Assembly (NCBI GenBank): GCA_963843465.1
Contig: CAWJKP010000009.1
Location: forward strand, 372,001-436,000
Source: CAWJKP01 sp963843465
GTDB lineage: Bacteria; Planctomycetota; Planctomycetia; Pirellulales; Thermoguttaceae
Direction: 5' to 3'
DNA length: 64,000 nucleotides
Shown: positions 27,982-36,321 of the stretch, piece after piece
Numbering within the stretch: position 1 is the first letter of the stretch
How the letters are laid out: each line of letters starts with the position of its first letter
The notes under the pieces: model-generated
The model's database searches: none
The model's input: the letters and a program-made list of their open reading frames with translations, nothing else
What the model was told of the DNA's origin: nothing
Made by a program: the position numbers and the translations under genes

Positions 27982-28854
27982 ATGCGAACGGTGCTACTGA
28001 GTGTGACGGCCCTCGTCCTGCTGGCCGGCGGCTGCACCCAGCGCAAAGCGTCGCCGGGATCCACCCCAACGGTCTCCGGGATCGCGAAGACGATCCGCAC
28101 CAAGACGGGGATCGATATGGCGCTCATCCCGGCGGGGGAGTTCGTCCTGGGCGACGACCGCGGCGAGAGCGACGAAAAGCCGGCCCATCGCGTCCGCCTG
28201 GCCGCATTTTACATGGACGTCTGCGAGGTGACCCAAGCCTCGTTTCAGGCGATCCTGGGCCGCAATCCCTCGAAGGCGCAGGGGCCCGACCGCCCCGTGG
28301 AGCGCGTCAGTTGGTATGCAGCCGTGCAGTACTGCAACATGCGCTCGGCCCGCGAAGGTTTTGCGCCCTGTTACCACCTGAAAACGCTGGCCTGCGATTT
28401 CACGGCCGACGGCTACCGGCTGCCGACCGAGGCGGAGTGGGAGTATGCCTGCCGCGCCGGGACGGCCACCCGCTGGTCGTTCGGCGACGATCCCGGCGGG
28501 TTGGCCAGGCATGGGTGGTTCAAGGCTTGTGCCCAGAAGACGACGCACCCGGTGAAGCAGAAGCGGCCCAATCCCTGGGGGCTTTACGACATGCACGGGA
28601 ACGTAGCCGAATGGTGCAACGATTACTACGCCGAGCGCTACGACCCTGCCGCGGCGGCCGAGAATCCTCGCGGCCCGGCCGCCGGCTCGGAACGCGTGCT
28701 GCGCGGCGGCAGTTGGATGAGCGGCGAGGACGACTGCCGCTCGTCGGCCCGGCACAGCGAGCCGCCGGGATTTGCCGACGTCTGCTTCGGGTATGAGGCC
28801 TACGGATTCCGCTGTGTGCGCAGCGCGGGCCCGGCCATGTCCATGATGCGATAG
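27982..28854 (+). CDS. Lipoprotein with formylglycine-generating-enzyme (SUMF1) domain
   Basis: ATG 27982 (MRTVLLSVTALVLLAGGCTQ) has a clear lipobox LLAGGC. The FGE-sulfatase domain spans ~residues 40-285: MALIPAGEFVLGDDRGESDE, FYMDVCEVTQASFQAI, the RLPTEAEWEYACRAGT motif, NPWGLYDMHGNVAEWCNDYY, RVLRGGSWM, and YGFRCV near the end. True FGE oxidises a sulfatase Cys to formylglycine using two active-site cysteines; I can see Cys residues in the C-terminal part (DDCRSSARHSEP, DVCFGYE) but cannot confirm the pair. Many planctomycete SUMF1 lipoproteins are not FGEs. It overlaps the convergent mobB gene by 55 bp. Confidence 0.88.
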   Translation: MRTVLLSVTALVLLAGGCTQRKASPGSTPTVSGIAKTIRTKTGIDMALIPAGEFVLGDDRGESDEKPAHRVRLAAFYMDVCEVTQASFQAILGRNPSKAQGPDRPVERVSWYAAVQYCNMRSAREGFAPCYHLKTLACDFTADGYRLPTEAEWEYACRAGTATRWSFGDDPGGLARHGWFKACAQKTTHPVKQKRPNPWGLYDMHGNVAEWCNDYYAERYDPAAAAENPRGPAAGSERVLRGGSWMSGEDDCRSSARHSEPPGFADVCFGYEAYGFRCVRSAGPAMSMMR

Positions 28855-29309
28855 GACAGGGTTTCCAGGTTGCGCCGAGCGAGCACCGGAACGCGGACCT
28901 CCGCGCGGTCGTCGCTGATGACGGCCAAGACGTCGTCACGCGCGGCGGCCAGACAATCTCCGCCGATCTGCTGCCGCCAGACTTCGACCTTGGGGGCCGA
29001 AGCCTCAACGTCGCCCTCCACCAGAACCAAATCGCAGCCGGCGAACAGCGAAGCCATCAAGCCGTAGGGATCGGCGCCGCCCGGCGCAAGGTAGATGCCG
29101 AGGAGGTCCGGGGTGATGATCGCCGCAGGCTGGGCGCCGGCCGCGCGATGGCGATGGGAGTCTTTGCCGGGCGAATCCAGCTCGTGGCGATGGGGAGAGT
29201 GCTTGATGCATCCCACCCGCACGCCGCGGCGCGAATACTCGCGCAATAGATCGACAATCAAGGTGGTCTTGCCGTGATTCTTGCGGCCGATGATGTGGAT
29301 GCGTTTCAT
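28800..29309 (-). CDS. mobB: Molybdopterin-guanine dinucleotide biosynthesis adapter MobB
   Basis: Start ATG 29309 (MKRIHIIGRKNHGKTTLIVD). Walker A GRKNHGKTT, then the MobB signature GCIKHSPHRHELDSPGKDS with HRAAGA, then LVLVEGDVEA (Walker B-like). 169 residues, normal. MobB is a GTPase that helps MobA attach GMP to molybdopterin. It heads the opposite way from mobA, 240 bp away, so the two share an intergenic region. Formate dehydrogenase in this window needs the bis-MGD cofactor. The 3' end overlaps the SUMF1 gene. Confidence 0.92.
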   Translation of the reverse strand: MKRIHIIGRKNHGKTTLIVDLLREYSRRGVRVGCIKHSPHRHELDSPGKDSHRHRAAGAQPAAIITPDLLGIYLAPGGADPYGLMASLFAGCDLVLVEGDVEASAPKVEVWRQQIGGDCLAAARDDVLAVISDDRAEVRVPVLARRNLETLSYRIMDMAGPALRTQRNP

Positions 29310-29550
29310 GTTCCGCGGTCAAGGGGTTCCCGCCGCCGCCGTTTTCTGTTAGGATCAATCGTAGCACTATCCTCGTTATCGCCAAGTGATCGGGCGTGTC
29401 AAGAAGGTCTGGGAAAACAATCGGCGACTACGGCTGCCCCCCCCGCTTTTCCGTGGCCGCTGCCCGCGGAGAGGGGATTCGACGCCACGCCAGTCGCGGC
29501 CGGGGGATTCAGCAGGGCACATTGTGCAGACGACGGCAACGGGAGACCCC

Positions 29551-30132
29551 ATGAGAATCGCCGCCGCCATCCTCGCCGGCGGGAAAGCGGCGAGGCTGGG
29601 AGGAATGTGCAAAGGTCTGTTGCCTGCCGCCACCGATGGCACCCTCATCCAGCGGCTGATCGGTAGACTTGCCGCAGCCGGAATCGACGAGGTAATTCTG
29701 GCCGCCAACGAGGCGCCGCCCTATGCTCTTTTCGGCAAAACCATCGTCGCCGACTTGCACCCGGGCGCTGGCCCCTTGGGCGGGATCGAGGCGGCGCTGT
29801 CTCACCTGGCCAGACGTTATGACTCCGTGCTGTTCCTGCCTTGCGACGTGCCGAACATCTCCGCCGACGAAATCACGGCTCTCCTGCGGGTCCACGCCTC
29901 GGCGCCGGATCGGGTGGCCATCGCCCGGACCGTGGACCGCGGTCATCCGCTCTGCGCCGTGGTGCCGGTCGCATCGCTATTGGCGGTATCGGCGGCCGTC
30001 GCCGCCGGCCGTTACGGAGTGGGCCGGCTTTGGCGCACGCTCGGGGCCATTGCCGTCCGCATCGACGACGCCACCCGGCTGCTCAACATCAACACTCCGG
30101 AGGACCTGCACCGGTGGCGACAAACCCTCTGA
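29551..30132 (+). CDS. mobA: Molybdenum cofactor guanylyltransferase MobA
   Basis: ATG 29551 follows GGGAGA. N-terminus AAAILAGGKAARLGGMCKGL is the nucleotide-binding LAGGxxxRxGxxK loop. LHPGAGPLGGIEAAL and VLFLPCDVPNIS (metal Asp) follow. 193 residues, the family norm. MobA transfers GMP from GTP to Mo-molybdopterin, giving the MGD form used by FdhA. First gene of a tight plus-strand run mobA-moaA-moaC-MOSC-moaB-moeA (gaps 18, 1 bp, then overlaps). Confidence 0.93.
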   Translation: MRIAAAILAGGKAARLGGMCKGLLPAATDGTLIQRLIGRLAAAGIDEVILAANEAPPYALFGKTIVADLHPGAGPLGGIEAALSHLARRYDSVLFLPCDVPNISADEITALLRVHASAPDRVAIARTVDRGHPLCAVVPVASLLAVSAAVAAGRYGVGRLWRTLGAIAVRIDDATRLLNINTPEDLHRWRQTL

Positions 30133-30150
30133 GCCGAGGAGCGGCCGAAG

Positions 30151-30951
30151 ATGATTGATTCCTACGGGCGGCGGATCGACTACCTGAGGATCTCCGTAAC
30201 GGACCGCTGCAACCTCCGCTGCGAGTATTGCATGCCGCCGGGAAGGGCGCCGCGGCTGCGCCGGCGGGACATCCTGTCGTTGGAGGAAATCGCCGAGGTG
30301 GCGCGGGCTGCAGCGTCCATGGGCATTACCAAGTTGCGGCTCACCGGCGGCGAGCCTCTGGTGCGCAAAAACGTCGTCGGTCTGGTGCGCCTGCTGGCCG
30401 CGATCGAATCGGTCCGCGACCTGGCGATGACCACCAACGGCACGCTGCTGGCCCGCTACGCCCGCTGGCTGGCAGCCGCCGGGCTTCACCGCGTCAACGT
30501 CAGCCTGGACGCCGTGGACCCGGCACGCTATGCGGCGATCACGCGCGGCGGCGACGTGCGGCAGGTGCTGGCGGGCATCGATGCCGCGCTGGAGGCCGGG
30601 CTGGCCCCGCTGCGGTTGAACTGCGTGGTCCGCTCCGGCCCCTGGGAGCCGGATGCCCGCGACGTGGCCCGGCTGGCGGCGTCGGCCGGCCTGGAGGTCC
30701 GCTTCATCCGCCGGATGGACCTGGCGCGCGGCACCTTCACGGTCGTCGACGGCGGGCATGGAGGCGACTGCCCACGTTGCAACCGCTTGCGGCTGACCAG
30801 CGACGGCGTCGTCCGCCCATGCTTGTTCTCCAACCTGGGCTTTCGCGTCCGCGAGCTGGGAGCCGGCGAAGCCTTGACCCGGGCCTTGAACCTCAAGCCG
30901 CGGGCCGGCTCCGCCTGCACCGATCTTTCCATGCACGCCATCGGAGGCTGA
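30151..30951 (+). CDS. moaA: Short-form GTP 3',8-cyclase MoaA
   Basis: MIDSYGRRIDYLRISVTDRC begins a radical SAM protein with CNLRCEYC (4Fe-4S, SAM), LRLTGGEPL, and LSLDAVDPARYAAITR. The C-terminal cluster motif is CPRCNRLRLTSDGVVRPCLF. Only 266 residues against ~330 for E. coli-type MoaA: about 50 residues between RFIRRMDLARG and the second cluster are missing, and the usual C-terminal GG is replaced by HAIGG. All six cluster cysteines remain, so this is probably a natural compact variant. It makes 3',8-cyclo-GTP, the first step to molybdopterin, with MoaC encoded next. Confidence 0.9.
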   Translation: MIDSYGRRIDYLRISVTDRCNLRCEYCMPPGRAPRLRRRDILSLEEIAEVARAAASMGITKLRLTGGEPLVRKNVVGLVRLLAAIESVRDLAMTTNGTLLARYARWLAAAGLHRVNVSLDAVDPARYAAITRGGDVRQVLAGIDAALEAGLAPLRLNCVVRSGPWEPDARDVARLAASAGLEVRFIRRMDLARGTFTVVDGGHGGDCPRCNRLRLTSDGVVRPCLFSNLGFRVRELGAGEALTRALNLKPRAGSACTDLSMHAIGG

Positions 30952-30952
30952 A

Positions 30953-31411
30953 ATGAGCGAGCTGTCGCACGTAGATGCCCAGGCACGTGCCCGCATGGTC
31001 GACGTCGGCCGCAAGAGGCCGCAGCGCCGCATGGCTCGCGCCGCGGGGACCATCGAAATGGCCGCCGCCACCCGGGACCTGATCCGTTGCAACCAGATCG
31101 CCAAGGGAAACGTGCTCGGGGTCGCCGAGATCGCGGGGATCCAGGCGGCCAAGCGCACCAGCGAGCTGATCCCGCTCTGTCATCCGCTCAGCCTGGACCA
31201 TGTTGCCGTGACCGTGGAGCTGGGCGAGGGGGGCGTCAGCGCCACCAGCGAGGTCGCCTGCACGGGGCGCACGGGCGTGGAGATGGAAGCCCTCACCGCC
31301 GTGAGCGTGGCGCTGCTGGCGGTCTACGACATGTGCAAGGCCGCCGACAAGCAGATGCGCATCGGGCCGATCGTCCTCCTGGAGAAGACCAAGTACGATG
31401 ACGAGGCTTGA
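30953..31411 (+). CDS. moaC: Cyclic pyranopterin monophosphate synthase MoaC
   Basis: Starts one base after moaA ends. MoaC motifs: KRTSELIPLCHPL (substrate binding His/Cys region) and GRTGVEMEALTAVSVALLAV with the catalytic Lys in DMCKAADK. 152 residues, normal. It converts the MoaA product to cyclic pyranopterin monophosphate in the cytoplasm. Overlaps the MOSC gene by 14 bp, so translation is likely coupled. Confidence 0.95.
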   Translation: MSELSHVDAQARARMVDVGRKRPQRRMARAAGTIEMAAATRDLIRCNQIAKGNVLGVAEIAGIQAAKRTSELIPLCHPLSLDHVAVTVELGEGGVSATSEVACTGRTGVEMEALTAVSVALLAVYDMCKAADKQMRIGPIVLLEKTKYDDEA

Positions 31412-31856
31412 AATCGTTTCGCTGAACGTCGCCGCGGAGAAGGGCACGGCCAAGCGGCCCGTCGAAGAGATCGTCGTCGACGACCTGGGCATCGTGGGCG
31501 ACGCCCACCGCGGACGTTGGCACAGGCAACTCAGCCTCCTGGACCAAGAGAGTGTCGATCGCTTCGCCGGCGCCCTGGGCCGGCCGGTCGCGCCGGGCGA
31601 GTTCGGCGAGAACGTCACTTATCGCGGCTTGCCGTCCCGGGCGGTTGCGCCGCTGGACCGGATCCTCCTGGGCAACGTCGAATTGGAGGTCACCCAGATC
31701 GGCAAAGAGTGCCACGGCTCGCGCTGCGCGATCTTCCAACAAGTCGGCAAGTGCGTCATGCCCTCGGAGGGAATCTTTGCCCGAGTCCTGCGCAGTGGAA
31801 CCGTGCGGCGGGGGTGCCGGCAGAACATCGCCCCAGACCCTTGCAGTGCATGGTGA
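31398..31856 (+). CDS. MOSC domain protein
   Basis: ATG 31398 lies inside the moaC end. The MOSC fold is seen in GDAHRGRWHRQLSLLDQESV, PGEFGENVTYRGL and the conserved cysteine strand IGKECHGSRCAIFQQVGKCV. About 152 residues. Small stand-alone MOSC proteins are thought to handle sulfur or molybdenum cofactor; in many anaerobes this domain is fused to MoaB/MogA. Here the moaB-like frame continues upstream in another phase through the MOSC end, so a split fusion is possible (a change of one base near the G-run at 31810 would join them). As written, the genes overlap by seven bases. Confidence 0.85.
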   Translation: MTRLEIVSLNVAAEKGTAKRPVEEIVVDDLGIVGDAHRGRWHRQLSLLDQESVDRFAGALGRPVAPGEFGENVTYRGLPSRAVAPLDRILLGNVELEVTQIGKECHGSRCAIFQQVGKCVMPSEGIFARVLRSGTVRRGCRQNIAPDPCSAW

Positions 31857-32332
31857 TCACCCTGAGCGACCGGGCCGCGGCGGGCGACTACTCCGATCGA
31901 TCGGGACCGCGGCTGCGAGAATTGCTGGAGGCCTTCTTTGCCGCCCGCCGATGGCATCCCGTCATCACTACCTGCGTGCTTCCCGACGACCCCGAGCAAC
32001 TGCGGCTGCAGATCCTCGGCGGCCGGCAATGCGAGACCGACGTGATTTTCACCACGGGAGGAACAGGGCTCGGTCCGCGCGATATCACGCCGGAGACGGT
32101 CGCTCCGCTTTGCGACAAGCTGATCCCCGGCATCATCGAACAGATCCGCGCAAAGTTCGGCGCGGAAAACCCTTGCGCACGGCTCAGCCGCGCGATTGCG
32201 GGCGTAGCCGGAAGAACGCAGATCTACTGTCTGCCCGGCAGCGTCCGCGCGGTCGAAGAGTACCTTCCCGAAATTCTCAGCACCTTGGAACACCTGCACC
32301 TGGTGCTCCACGGATTGGACGTCCACGGATAA
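31850..32332 (+). CDS. moaB: Molybdopterin adenylyltransferase-type protein (MoaB/MogA)
   Basis: ATG 31850 (MVITLSDRAAAGDYSDRSGP) has the family N-terminus; FTTGGTGLGPRDITPETVAP is the molybdopterin-binding GGTG/TPE motif. 160 residues, normal for MoaB/MogA. It adenylylates molybdopterin before molybdate insertion by MoeA, the next gene, which starts two bases after. The gene overlaps the MOSC gene; it could originally have been its C-terminal domain. MoaB versus MogA cannot be told by eye. Confidence 0.9.
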   Translation: MVITLSDRAAAGDYSDRSGPRLRELLEAFFAARRWHPVITTCVLPDDPEQLRLQILGGRQCETDVIFTTGGTGLGPRDITPETVAPLCDKLIPGIIEQIRAKFGAENPCARLSRAIAGVAGRTQIYCLPGSVRAVEEYLPEILSTLEHLHLVLHGLDVHG

Positions 32333-32333
32333 C

Positions 32334-33540
32334 ATGATCAGCCCGGAAGAAGCCTTGGACCTGGTCGTCCGGGCGGCCAGCCCGCTGGAGCCGCAATCGG
32401 CAACTTTGGCGGAGGCTTGCGGCCTGGTGCTGGCGGAAGAGATCTTCGCCGAGCGCGATTGCCCGCCTTTTTCCCGGTCGATGATGGACGGATTCGCGGT
32501 CCGGCTGGCCGACGCCGGCAAGAGCGTGCCGGTGGCTGGGGAAATTCCGGCAGGCTCGCTTTGGCCCGCCGATCTGGCCGCGGGAGAATGCCTGGAAATC
32601 ATGACCGGCGCGCCTTGTCCTTCCGGGACGGAAGCCGTTGTGCCCGTGGAACAGGTCTCTCGGCACGACAGGCGCGTCGTACTGCCGGGCACGATCAAGC
32701 CGGGGCAGAATATCGTCCCGCTCGGCAGCGAATGTCGCGCAGGGCAGCGCGTGCTCTCAGCCGGTCAGCTCGTGACCCCGCTGACCGTCGGCACGATGGC
32801 CATGTTCGGCATGGCATCGGTCCGGGTCATCCCTCGCCCGACCCTCGGAATCATCACCACGGGCGGCGAGCTGGCGGCGTCCGGGCAACAACCCGGGCCG
32901 GGCCAAATCCGCGATTCCAACGGTCCCATGCTGGCCGCCATGGCCCGTCAACTGCGCATCCCCGACCCGCCGCAACGGCAGGTGGAGGATCGGTTGGACC
33001 GGATCGTGCAGGCGCTGGAGGAGATGGCCGACCGAAACATTATTCTACTCAGCGGCGGCGTTTCGCTGGGAACTTACGACCTGGTGCCCCAGGCCCTGGT
33101 CCGCTACGGCGCCGAGATCGTCTTTCGCGGCGTGAAGCAGAAGCCCGCCAAGCCCCTGCTGCTGGCGCGAAAAGGCCGGCAACTGCTCTTCGGTTTGCCG
33201 GGCAATCCCCTGGCCTGCCATTTGGGGTTTCACCGTTACGTGGCGGCGGCCATTGGGAAGACGAGCGGCCGGAGCGCTCCTGCCCCGCGCTTCCAGGGTG
33301 AACTGCTCCAGACGATCGAGCCCAAGGAAGGCCGGACGCACTTCGTTCCCGCGCGCGGAATATGCCCCCGGATCGTGCACGGGCTGGCGGATCGCCTTGC
33401 GGCCCGGCCTGAGTTCGGCCGACCTGTGCCGCAGTTGCGACGCGAATTGCTACGTCGAGCTGCCTCCCAGCCCACGCGCCGCCGCGGTCGGCGAGGTTCG
33501 CGCCTTCACCTGGTTTGCCGAGGCGTTTTGGGCTGAATGA
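32334..33540 (+). CDS. moeA: Molybdopterin molybdenumtransferase MoeA, frame broken near the end
   Basis: ATG 32334. MoeA motifs: PPFSRSMMDGFAVR, MTGAPCPSGTEAVVPVE, GIITTGGEL, LLSGGVSLGTYD, and KPLLLARKGRQLLFGLPGNP. After THFVPAR the frame changes at the CGCGCGCG tract (33351-33358). Adding one GC gives VPARAEYAPGSC, then GLSSADLCRSCDANCYVELP, the normal domain IV ending at 33540. Without it the protein would end in an Arg-rich tail at 33536. Joined length ~402. Catalyses insertion of molybdate (or tungstate) into adenylylated molybdopterin. Convergent with acsE, 19 bp away. Confidence 0.92.
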
Positions 33541-33559
33541 TCCTTCCCGACGCGGAGGG

Positions 33560-34372
33560 TTAGAGCCCTTTCTGCATCCGCCAGGCTTTGATGTAGTCGT
33601 CGCTGTAAAGATGCTTCTCGAGCAACACTTCCGCGGTCACGGCGGCTTCCACGAGGTCCTTGTCGGCGGCGTCCATGATCACCGCATCCAGGCCGGCCGC
33701 CAGGCACATCACGAGGAAGCTCCGGTTCAGCAGCCGGTTCATCAGGCATTTCTGGCTGACGTTGGAAAGCCCGATGATGAAATGCGGCGGCGGGTCGCTG
33801 ACGTTGGCCAACTGTCGCAGCGCCTCCAGCACGTTCTTCGGCTGCTTGGCGGAGGCGTGGATGGGGAAGATGATCGGATCGATGTAGACGTCTTCGACGG
33901 GGATGCCCTGCTCCATGGCGGCCATCAGGAAAGCCGCACCGCACTCCACGCGTTTTTCCACGTTGCTGGGCACTCCCTCCTGATCCATGGTCAGGCCGAT
34001 GACCCCCGCGCGGTTGGCCGCGGTCACGGGAAGCAGCTTGCCCATCACGGCCGGGGCCGCCGTGCAGGAGTTGATCAGCAACTTCGTGTCGGGCAGGGCC
34101 TGCCTGACCTTGGGCAGCGCCGCGACCAGCAGGTCGGCCTTGGCGCTGTCCAGCGAGATGGGCTTGGGGGTGATCTCGTGAACCGTCTGGGCCAGCCAGA
34201 CGAAGTTTTCCACGGGGTCTCCCTTGCTGGGCCCGAGGTTCACGTCGATCACGTCGGCCCCGCCCTCCACCTGAGGCCGCAACAAGTCCTGGATCACGGT
34301 CTTGTTGCGCTCACCGATGGCTCCGCGCACGTCGCGGTACATGCCGTTGATCCGTTCGCTGAAGATGATCAT
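33560..34372 (-). CDS. acsE: 5-methyltetrahydrofolate:corrinoid/iron-sulfur protein methyltransferase AcsE
   Basis: ATG 34372 (MIIFSERINGMYRDVRGAIG), 270 residues, normal for AcsE. A pterin-binding TIM barrel: GADVIDVNLGPSKGDPVEN, PISLDSAKAD, LLINSCTA, IGLTMDQEGVPSN, PIIFPI. It moves the methyl group from CH3-THF to Co(I) of the corrinoid protein AcsCD. Last gene of the acs run; its start overlaps the acsD stop by four bases (ATGA). Confidence 0.95.
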   Translation of the reverse strand: MIIFSERINGMYRDVRGAIGERNKTVIQDLLRPQVEGGADVIDVNLGPSKGDPVENFVWLAQTVHEITPKPISLDSAKADLLVAALPKVRQALPDTKLLINSCTAAPAVMGKLLPVTAANRAGVIGLTMDQEGVPSNVEKRVECGAAFLMAAMEQGIPVEDVYIDPIIFPIHASAKQPKNVLEALRQLANVSDPPPHFIIGLSNVSQKCLMNRLLNRSFLVMCLAAGLDAVIMDAADKDLVEAAVTAEVLLEKHLYSDDYIKAWRMQKGL

Positions 34373-35340
34373 CTGGCTTCTCCTCCCACGAGTTGACTGA
34401 TTGCGCCGCGTACGGCCTCCACGGCCTGGGGATGGCGCATTACCAAGAGATCGGCTCCGCCCTGCAAGAGGTTGCTGGCGGTCACGGCCTCCCAGGCCGG
34501 ACCGCGGTAATTTAGCGGCCCCCAGAGCGGGGCCAGCTCGTCGCCGGAGCGGGCTTCCTTGACCCGCCACGCCTCGTAGCCTACATCCAAGATCACCGGC
34601 TGCGCCATGAGCCGGTCGCCGGACAGCGCAGCCAGCCGCCCACGCTCCAGGATCGAGTAGATGTATTCCATTCCGTAACCCAGTGCCGCCGTACTGGGAT
34701 AGATGACCACGTCCGCCAAGGGAAATCCCATGTCGCTCACCAGGATGTTGACTTGCTTGGACTTGTTGATGTCACAAGGCGAGGCAGCGATCAGCTTGTG
34801 TCCGTAGGCCTGCGCGGCGGCAGTGAGGGTGCGATACTCCGTTTCGGTCACGGAGCCCAAAAGGCAGTTTTCGCCTTGCGCCGCCTCGGCCACCTTGGGC
34901 ATCACCTGCTGGTCCTTGGCAGGCACCTCGCAGCCCCAAATCACCAGCGGAAGATCCACTGCCGAGAGCACCGCTTTGACGATTTCCACGGTGCGCTCGG
35001 CAGGCCAATCCCCCTCGTCCGGGTGGATGCCTGTGAGGCGCAAATTGATCAGCTCGGCCCCAAGCTCCTTGGCCCGGCGGGCCCAGGCCGCCGGGTCCGA
35101 CCAGACGTCGCCGTAGACCTCTTCCAGCGGCTTGGGCCAACCGGAGGGCTCCTGGTCCAGCACGTCCAGGGCAATGACGGGGCGACAAGGCATCTCCCCG
35201 TCAAAACTCAAGAAGGGGATGCCGCTGCCGCCGCCCACGGTGACGGTCGAGCCCCGCGTTCCTCCTTCGGCCCGGGTTGCCCCGATGGTGAGCTTATTGA
35301 CTCGGGCTGACCATTTTTCTTTGACCTCGGGAACCGTCAT
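34369..35340 (-). CDS. acsD: Corrinoid/iron-sulfur protein small subunit AcsD (CODH/ACS delta)
   Basis: ATG 35340 with AAGGAG upstream. 323 residues. Family markers: GGGSGIPFLSFDGEMP near the N-terminus, INLRLTGIHPDEGDW, VIWGCEVPAKDQQVMPKVAE, ASPCDINKSKQVNILVSDMG, YPSTAALGYGMEY. The protein is a TIM barrel that pairs with AcsC and helps cradle the cobamide. Strong ribosome binding site suggests high expression. cooC1 ends 15 bases upstream. Confidence 0.95.
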   Translation of the reverse strand: MTVPEVKEKWSARVNKLTIGATRAEGGTRGSTVTVGGGSGIPFLSFDGEMPCRPVIALDVLDQEPSGWPKPLEEVYGDVWSDPAAWARRAKELGAELINLRLTGIHPDEGDWPAERTVEIVKAVLSAVDLPLVIWGCEVPAKDQQVMPKVAEAAQGENCLLGSVTETEYRTLTAAAQAYGHKLIAASPCDINKSKQVNILVSDMGFPLADVVIYPSTAALGYGMEYIYSILERGRLAALSGDRLMAQPVILDVGYEAWRVKEARSGDELAPLWGPLNYRGPAWEAVTASNLLQGGADLLVMRHPQAVEAVRGAISQLVGGEAR

Positions 35341-35355
35341 TTTCGCTCTCCTTCC

Positions 35356-36130
35356 TTACGCCGGCGAGGCGGCGCAAAGGGTTTGGACCACGTGGTAAAC
35401 TGCCCTGACCGCCGCACTTTCGGCGCCCAGGCTGAACACGTCGCGTCCCACGGCGCCGGCCTGCTCCAGCCGGTCGTCCTGCGGCACGTCGGGAAGACGC
35501 GCCACCGAAAGATCGGCCAGCCTCCGTTGGATCGGCTCCGGCGCTTTGTCCGGCCCGACGCGATTCACCAGCACGGCGCGGTGACCGATGCGGATCGGCA
35601 GCTCGTGGGACAAGGCCAGGATCCGCTCGGCCGCGCAAGGCAGGCAAAGTGCAGTCGGTAACCACGACCAGGAAATCGACATTGTTGGTGGTTCGGCGGG
35701 AGAGATGTTCCATGCCCGCCTCGTTGTCCATGACCACCGCGGCGTAGTTGGCCGCCAGCGAGTCCAGCGACCGCCGCAGCAGGTTGTTGACGTAGCAGTA
35801 GCAGCGCGGGCCTTCCGGCCGGCCCATGGCGATCAGGTCGAAGCCTTGGGATTCCGCGATCGCTCTCTGGATCTCGTCGTCGATGGCGCGGGCCCGGCCG
35901 ATGCCGCTGGGAGGCGACCCTTCCGGGCTGGAACCTTGCTCGCGGATCTGGGCCAAGGGCATGCCCGGCGCCACGCCCAGGGCCTCGGCGAGGTTGGAAT
36001 TGGGATCGGCATCGACCGCCAGCACCGGCCGAACATGGAGTTCTCCCAGCGCGCGGACGATCAGCGCGGAAAGAGTCGTCTTTCCCGTGCCCCCTTTGCC
36101 GGCAATCGCCAATGAGATCCCCAATTCCAC
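35356..36130 (-). CDS. cooC: CooC-type nickel-insertion ATPase (copy 1), frame broken once
   Basis: GTG 36130 (VELGISLAIAGKGGTGKTTL). Deviant Walker A KGGTGKTT, ADPNSNLAEALG, MGRPEGPRCYCYVNNLLR (the CxC-type region for nickel), VVMDNEAGMEHLSRRT. The frame changes at 35633-35636; adding one GC reads LPALRAAERILALSHEL, and the protein ends HVVQTLCAASPA at 35356. Joined ~258 residues. CooC/AcsF proteins bind nickel and use ATP to mature CooS or AcsB. Position next to acsD/acsV suggests it serves ACS. A second copy lies at 48197-48980. Confidence 0.9.
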
Positions 36131-36229
36131 TCCTTTTGACTGATGTCATCCAACCGCCGCGATACGACGGAGTCCCCGCCCGGCCGACCCGGCCGTTACG
36201 GTCCGCGAAAAAACCGCTTGCTGAAGCTT

Positions 36230-36287
36230 TTGTGGTGCAGGCGTCTCGCCTGCCTGGGAATATGCAGGCGGGACGCCTGCACCACAA
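36230..36287. repeat. Family A palindrome between acsV and cooC1
   Basis: TTGTGGTGCAGGCGTCTCGC and its inverse, six-base-plus loop. It fills most of the 191-bp intercistronic gap of the acs operon. Confidence 0.9.
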
Positions 36288-36321
36288 GGGCAAATTACAC
36301 AGGTTATTTTTTCACCTGCCG

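Noticed and set aside
31517..31849. Upstream extension of moaB as a separate start
   Set aside because: Reads through the MOSC gene in another frame; kept only as a possible fusion.
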